Source: JBKJVQ01 sp046717125
GTDB lineage: Bacteria; Pseudomonadota; Alphaproteobacteria; Rhizobiales; Methyloligellaceae
Direction of reading: 5' to 3'
NCBI GenBank assembly: GCA_046717125.1
Contig: JBKJVQ010000286.1
Location: forward strand, 1-10,406
Length of the DNA stretch: 10,406 bases
The position numbers and the translations under genes were made by a program. Positions 7,037 to 10,406 of this stretch are shown piece by piece. Position 1 is the first letter of the stretch, and each line of letters starts with the position of its first letter. The notes beneath the pieces are model-generated. The model made no database searches and was not told the origin of the DNA. It was given only the letters and a program-made list of their open reading frames with translations.

Positions 7037-8134
7037 CTACCACAGATACAGACCGGTGCCGAACAGGATCGACGGGGTCAACCCTGCGAAGAACATGATC
7101 CAGCGACCCGCGAGACCCGCGATCTCGCCCGTGTGGGTCGGGAACATCCAGTCGTGCAGAACGCGCTGCCCTGCCGGCATGTCTCGCGCATCGCGCACCT
7201 CCAGCACATTGCTGCTGTAACGGTCGACATATACGACAATTTTGCCGTCGCTGTAATGCTGATCGGGATCGGTTAGCGTCTTCTTGCGCACCTGGTAGGC
7301 GGATCGCTCACCGAGCGCGATCTGAACCCGCGTGACGACGCCTTCGGGCCCGGCGCCTTCCGCAGCTTCGATCGCGCGGGCGATCGAGATCGGTGCCCGG
7401 TCCGCGGCCGGGCCGGAATCTGGCTGGCGCGGCGGGCGCGGCGCGTCGACAAATGTCGTATACACGGGCCGGACATAGTTCGGGAAGACGAGGTAGAGCC
7501 CAGTCAGCGACGCCGCCAGTAGAGGAACGAGCGCAAGGAACCCGAGCAATTTGTGGATGTCGAAATTCGCCCGCATGGCGCCGGCGCTGAGGGAGACGGT
7601 GAAGCCCGAGGCGAGGCGCTTGATTCCCGGCCACCACAGATAAAGACCGCTCAGGCAGAAGATCAGAACCGCAAGTCCGGCGAACCCGACGACGGTCTCG
7701 CCGGGACCATGCTCGCCGCCAAGGAGAAGATGCGTGTGAAGGGAGATGAGATAGCCAACGAGCTTCTCCTGGCTGACGCGCGCGGCCATGACCTCGCCCC
7801 GGTACGGATCGACCGTGACCTCGACGAATGGCCCGTCGTCTTCCGCAAAACCTTGCTTCAGCAGAAATTCGTAAGGTGCATGCGGCGCAAGCGGCAGCTG
7901 GACGACCGCAAATTTCACATCCCCATATTCATGGGCCGCGCGCGCCGCCGTGAAAGCTTCGTCTGCCGCGATGCGCTTCTCTCCGGGCTCGACGCGATAG
8001 GCGCCGGGATTGAGGAAAGCATCCATCTCCGGCTGGAACACGATCAAGCTGCCGGACAATCCGACAATCGCGGCCAGAAGACCCAGCGTCAGCCCAAGAT
8101 AGAGATGCACCCAGAAGAGGATTCTGCGGACCAT
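7037..8134 (-). CDS. PepSY-domain inner-membrane protein, putative ferric-siderophore reductase; C-terminus cut by an amber codon
   Basis: A 365-residue PepSY-associated transmembrane protein. Membrane segments lie near 8-34 (starting FWVHLYLGLTLGL), 146-168, 197-218 and 344-365. PepSY-like domains occupy the periplasmic stretches around 54-115 and 245-318. Conserved histidines stand at or near the membrane edges (H10, H133, H135, H194, H328, H334), as in relatives such as FoxB/PiuB, which are linked to ferric-siderophore reduction and probably bind haem. It starts 10 bases after the receptor stop, with a strong GGGAGGGG ribosome site, so the two are co-transcribed. The earlier in-frame start at 8191 lies inside the receptor gene and is unlikely. 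The frame stops at TAG right after GLYLW. Past the TAG the same frame continues RKRRLRQWRD for 31 codons to a TAA at 6941-6943, a typical basic cytoplasmic tail, so the stop may be a nonsense change from TGG. Confidence 0.9.
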   Translation of the reverse strand: MVRRILFWVHLYLGLTLGLLAAIVGLSGSLIVFQPEMDAFLNPGAYRVEPGEKRIAADEAFTAARAAHEYGDVKFAVVQLPLAPHAPYEFLLKQGFAEDDGPFVEVTVDPYRGEVMAARVSQEKLVGYLISLHTHLLLGGEHGPGETVVGFAGLAVLIFCLSGLYLWWPGIKRLASGFTVSLSAGAMRANFDIHKLLGFLALVPLLAASLTGLYLVFPNYVRPVYTTFVDAPRPPRQPDSGPAADRAPISIARAIEAAEGAGPEGVVTRVQIALGERSAYQVRKKTLTDPDQHYSDGKIVVYVDRYSSNVLEVRDARDMPAGQRVLHDWMFPTHTGEIAGLAGRWIMFFAGLTPSILFGTGLYLW

Positions 8135-8144
8135 TTCCCCTCCC

Positions 8145-10268
8145 TCAGAACTTGTATTGCAGCGTGGCGAGATAACTGCGCGGTGCATCAACCTTCAGGA
8201 AGTTCGCCCGTGCGCTGTTCAAGATGATCTCCTCGTCGAAGAGATTGGTCACATTCAGACGCGCTGTGTATCGGTCGGTTTCATAGAAAAGCGTAGCGTC
8301 GGCGCGGATATAGTCTTCAAGGAAAAACGTGTTGGCGAGATCGCCGAAACGGTCGCCGACATAGAAAAGGCCGCCGCCGAAGCCGAAGCCCTTCATGGGT
8401 CCGTCCTGGAATTGGTACACGGAAAAAATTGATCCGGAATGCTCCGGCACATTGATCGGCCGGTTGCCGTCGTTGAGGCCGAGCGGACCGTCGTCAAGGA
8501 TCGCCACATCGATATAGGCGTAGGCGGCGATGAGGCGCCAGCCGGGCACGATCTCCCCCGACACATCGAAATCGACGCCGCGGCTTTCCTGCTTCCCGAC
8601 GGGTATCTGGAAACCGGGATTGATCGGATCGGCGACGCCGAGATTTTCGCGTTCGATATCGTAGAAGGCGAGAGTCGATTGCAGCCTGCCGCCGAAGAAT
8701 TCGGTCTTGACCCCTGCTTCGCGCAGGACGGCCGTCTCCGGTTCCAGCACCGTGCCATCGAAGGCGAGCGGGAAGCCGTTCACGGGCGCAAACGACTCCG
8801 CATACTGAGCGTAAAGCGACACGCCGCGCAGCGGCTTCACCACGACGCCTGCGCGCGGACTGTTGGCCTCGTCCTCCTTGTTGGGCACCAGCGACGAGGT
8901 GAGACCGATATTGCTCATGCCGGACGCCTCCCGTCCTTCCTGCTCGACCCGGTCGAAGCGCGTTCCCGCGACGAAGATCAGACGCTCGTCGAACAGTGAC
9001 ATCTGATCCTGTGCGTACAGGCTAAGCGTGTCGCGATCGGCCGCCTGCGTGAAGATGAAGAACGGGCCGAGCGGCTGGTCGCGTCCATAGACCGGTTTGA
9101 ACAGGTCGATCGGGGAGGCGCCGGCCTGGCTGAAGAGCACGTTGGTCTTGCGGTTTCCGAGTTCGATGCCGAAGAGCAGCTTGTGCGCCAGCGGGCCGGT
9201 CCAGACCTTGCCGGTCAGATCAGTTTGCATGAAGGCGTCTTCGAAGCCGGAGCCGGTACGAACGACGCTTCGGTTTACCGTGCGGCGGTCGGCGGCCACT
9301 CCCGATGCCCGGGTGAAATCCGTCTCGCTTTGAACGTCGGAGTACTGAAGGCCCGTGCGCAGACCCCAGTCCGGCGAGAAACTGTGCTCGATGATGGCGC
9401 GTCCTTCGCGCTTCTCCAGATCGTCAAAGTCAGTCGGCTCGCCGAGAAACCGGCTGATCGGCACGCCCTTGAAAATGCGGCCCGAACCCGGCTCTCTTGG
9501 GACGCCGATATCCGGCATGTCGTTGATGTCGGCGAAATCGCCGAACACCGTAATCGTCGTATTGCGTGTCGGAGCCCACGCGATCGTCGGCGCAGCGAGA
9601 AGCCGGTCGGACTCGATCACGTCCCGGAAACTCTCCGCATTCTCACTGACCGCATTGAGCCGGTAGGCGAGCGAGCCATCGGCGTTCAGGGGGCCGCTGA
9701 GATCGACATAGGGACGGATCAATTCGTCGCTGCCAAACGTGATGCCGGAAACGTAGCGCGGCTGGCCAAGCGGCCGCTTGGTGATGAGGTTGATCGCGCC
9801 GCCCGGGTTGCCGCGGCCGAACAACACCGACGACGGACCTTTAAGAACGTCGACCCGCTCGATATTGTAGGTGTCAAGATCGGCGCTCGATCCGATTTCG
9901 CCGGCGGTGAATTCCGAACGCAGGAAGCCATCGACATAGACTGTTGCGCCGAGGCCGCGCGAGGTGATCGTTGCGCCTTCTCCGGACTCCGTAACGAACG
10001 TGCCAGGGACATTGCGCAGCACTTCGTCGATCCTCAGGGCCTGCTGGTCTTCGATCACCGCGCGCGGGACCACCTGCACCGCGGCTGGCACGTTTTCGAT
10101 GGGCGTATCGGTCTTTGTGCCGACGGCGCTGTTTCCCGCCACGTAACCCTGGACAGGTCCGTACGCGGAACCTGGCTGCGGCGCAGCCTGTATGGAGACG
10201 GGTTCGGCGATCATGGGTTCAGGCTGAAATTGCGCCGGAGCCGGTGCCGGCGCCCGGCCCGCGCCCAC
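8145..10268 (-). CDS. TonB-dependent siderophore receptor, 5' end missing or displaced
   Basis: An outer-membrane receptor for a ferric siderophore, energised by TonB. From the GTG at 10268 it reads 707 residues: a Pro/Ala-rich leader (1-40), GTKTDTPIENVP (50-61) opening the plug, then DEVLRNVPGTFV, RVDVLKGPSSVLFGRGNPGG (138-157) and AINLITKRP, with the 22-strand barrel from about 170 to the final YLATLQYKF ending in the expected Phe. No FecA-type signalling domain is present, and the ligand cannot be named. The siderophore-receptor family (FhuA/FoxA/FpvA class) fits best. The odd part is the start. GTG is the only start near the end of the frame, no signal peptide precedes the leader, and directly upstream lies a run of 12 G, with an in-frame TGA at 10293-10295. 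The true N-terminus is therefore absent from this sequence. The PepSY gene follows 10 bases downstream. Confidence 0.93.
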   Translation of the reverse strand: MGAGRAPAPAPAQFQPEPMIAEPVSIQAAPQPGSAYGPVQGYVAGNSAVGTKTDTPIENVPAAVQVVPRAVIEDQQALRIDEVLRNVPGTFVTESGEGATITSRGLGATVYVDGFLRSEFTAGEIGSSADLDTYNIERVDVLKGPSSVLFGRGNPGGAINLITKRPLGQPRYVSGITFGSDELIRPYVDLSGPLNADGSLAYRLNAVSENAESFRDVIESDRLLAAPTIAWAPTRNTTITVFGDFADINDMPDIGVPREPGSGRIFKGVPISRFLGEPTDFDDLEKREGRAIIEHSFSPDWGLRTGLQYSDVQSETDFTRASGVAADRRTVNRSVVRTGSGFEDAFMQTDLTGKVWTGPLAHKLLFGIELGNRKTNVLFSQAGASPIDLFKPVYGRDQPLGPFFIFTQAADRDTLSLYAQDQMSLFDERLIFVAGTRFDRVEQEGREASGMSNIGLTSSLVPNKEDEANSPRAGVVVKPLRGVSLYAQYAESFAPVNGFPLAFDGTVLEPETAVLREAGVKTEFFGGRLQSTLAFYDIERENLGVADPINPGFQIPVGKQESRGVDFDVSGEIVPGWRLIAAYAYIDVAILDDGPLGLNDGNRPINVPEHSGSIFSVYQFQDGPMKGFGFGGGLFYVGDRFGDLANTFFLEDYIRADATLFYETDRYTARLNVTNLFDEEIILNSARANFLKVDAPRSYLATLQYKF

Positions 10269-10279
10269 CCCCCCCCCCC
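10268..10279. repeat. Homopolymer tract of 12 C (12 G on the coding strand)
   Basis: An uninterrupted run of 12 identical bases exactly where the receptor reading frame meets an unrelated coding fragment. Its first G on the receptor side is also the first base of the apparent GTG start. It could be an assembly or base-calling artefact, a rearrangement scar, or a slippage-prone tract. Confidence 0.95.
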
Positions 10280-10404
10280 GCGCCGCTCTCTCTCAAGTGA
10301 GCGATGCCGCGCAGCACCTTCTGCGCGGTTCTCGCTCCAAAGCGGGGCAGCGACTCCAGGCGGCCATCCCGCGCCGCCTGCTCGAGCTCGTGCAACGTGT
10401 CGAT
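10280..10404 (-). pseudogene. Internal fragment of a PolX-family DNA polymerase (helix-hairpin-helix region)
   Basis: The minus strand is open from the window edge to the G-run and reads IDTLHELEQAARDGRLESLP, then RFGARTAQKVLRGIAHLRES-GA. This is the pattern of the second helix-hairpin-helix motif in the N-terminal part of bacterial PolX-type DNA polymerases (family X, often with a C-terminal PHP exonuclease): a short hydrophobic lead, D/EGRL, LPxFGxKTxxKxLxGI. Such proteins normally continue with a conserved Arg/Tyr-rich stretch and the polymerase palm, but here the sequence is cut at the G-run. The frame is one base out of register with the receptor frame, so they do not form one protein as written. 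The upstream part of the gene lies beyond the window. The family call rests on about 42 residues and is moderately firm. Confidence 0.7.
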
Positions 10405-10406
10405 GC

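Noticed and set aside
7553..8227. A 224-codon plus-strand frame opposite the PepSY gene
   Set aside because: It is an antisense shadow that spans the junction of two well-supported minus-strand genes and shows no domain.
1..10406. CRISPR array, tRNA, rRNA, insertion sequence or phage genes
   Set aside because: No regularly spaced direct repeats, no cloverleaf or CCA end, and no transposase, integrase or phage protein were found while reading both strands.

Overview
The window is high-GC DNA, most likely from an alphaproteobacterium of the order Hyphomicrobiales (Bradyrhizobium/Xanthobacter-like relatives). This placement rests on the style of the glycogen enzymes, a DUF3096-type mini membrane protein, a GASNT-related SGNH hydrolase, and an intergenic double palindrome resembling the mosaic palindromic repeats of this order. 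It comes from reading the sequence, not from a database search.

Layout: (1) Positions 102-1236 carry three short minus-strand genes: a cysteine-containing secreted protein (934-1236), a 45-residue DUF3096-like membrane protein (686-823) and an exported SGNH/GDSL-hydrolase-like protein (102-635). The last has lost its catalytic serine and its oxyanion asparagine. (2) Positions 1632-6968 carry a plus-strand glycogen cluster, glgP-glgC-glgA. Branching enzyme, debranching enzyme and phosphoglucomutase genes are not in the window. A two-part palindromic repeat fills the glgC-glgA gap, and its last arm lies on the ribosome-binding region of glgA. (3) Positions 7037-10268 carry a minus-strand iron-uptake pair: a TonB-dependent siderophore receptor followed 10 bases later by a PepSY transmembrane protein. 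(4) At 10268-10279 a run of 12 G (coding strand) joins the receptor reading frame to an unrelated minus-strand fragment that reads as the helix-hairpin-helix region of a PolX-family DNA polymerase.

How the genes work together: GlgC makes ADP-glucose, GlgA polymerises it into alpha-1,4-glucan, and GlgP releases glucose-1-phosphate from that glucan, so synthesis and mobilisation share one transcription unit. The receptor would bring a ferric siderophore across the outer membrane. The PepSY protein, in the inner membrane, is a plausible partner for ferric-siderophore reduction.

The most unusual points are possible lesions or remodelled sites: the receptor without a signal peptide at the poly-G junction, an amber codon that removes a basic tail from the PepSY protein, the catalytically empty SGNH protein, and the repeat abutting the glgA start. 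I saw no clear new defence, CRISPR or mobile system.
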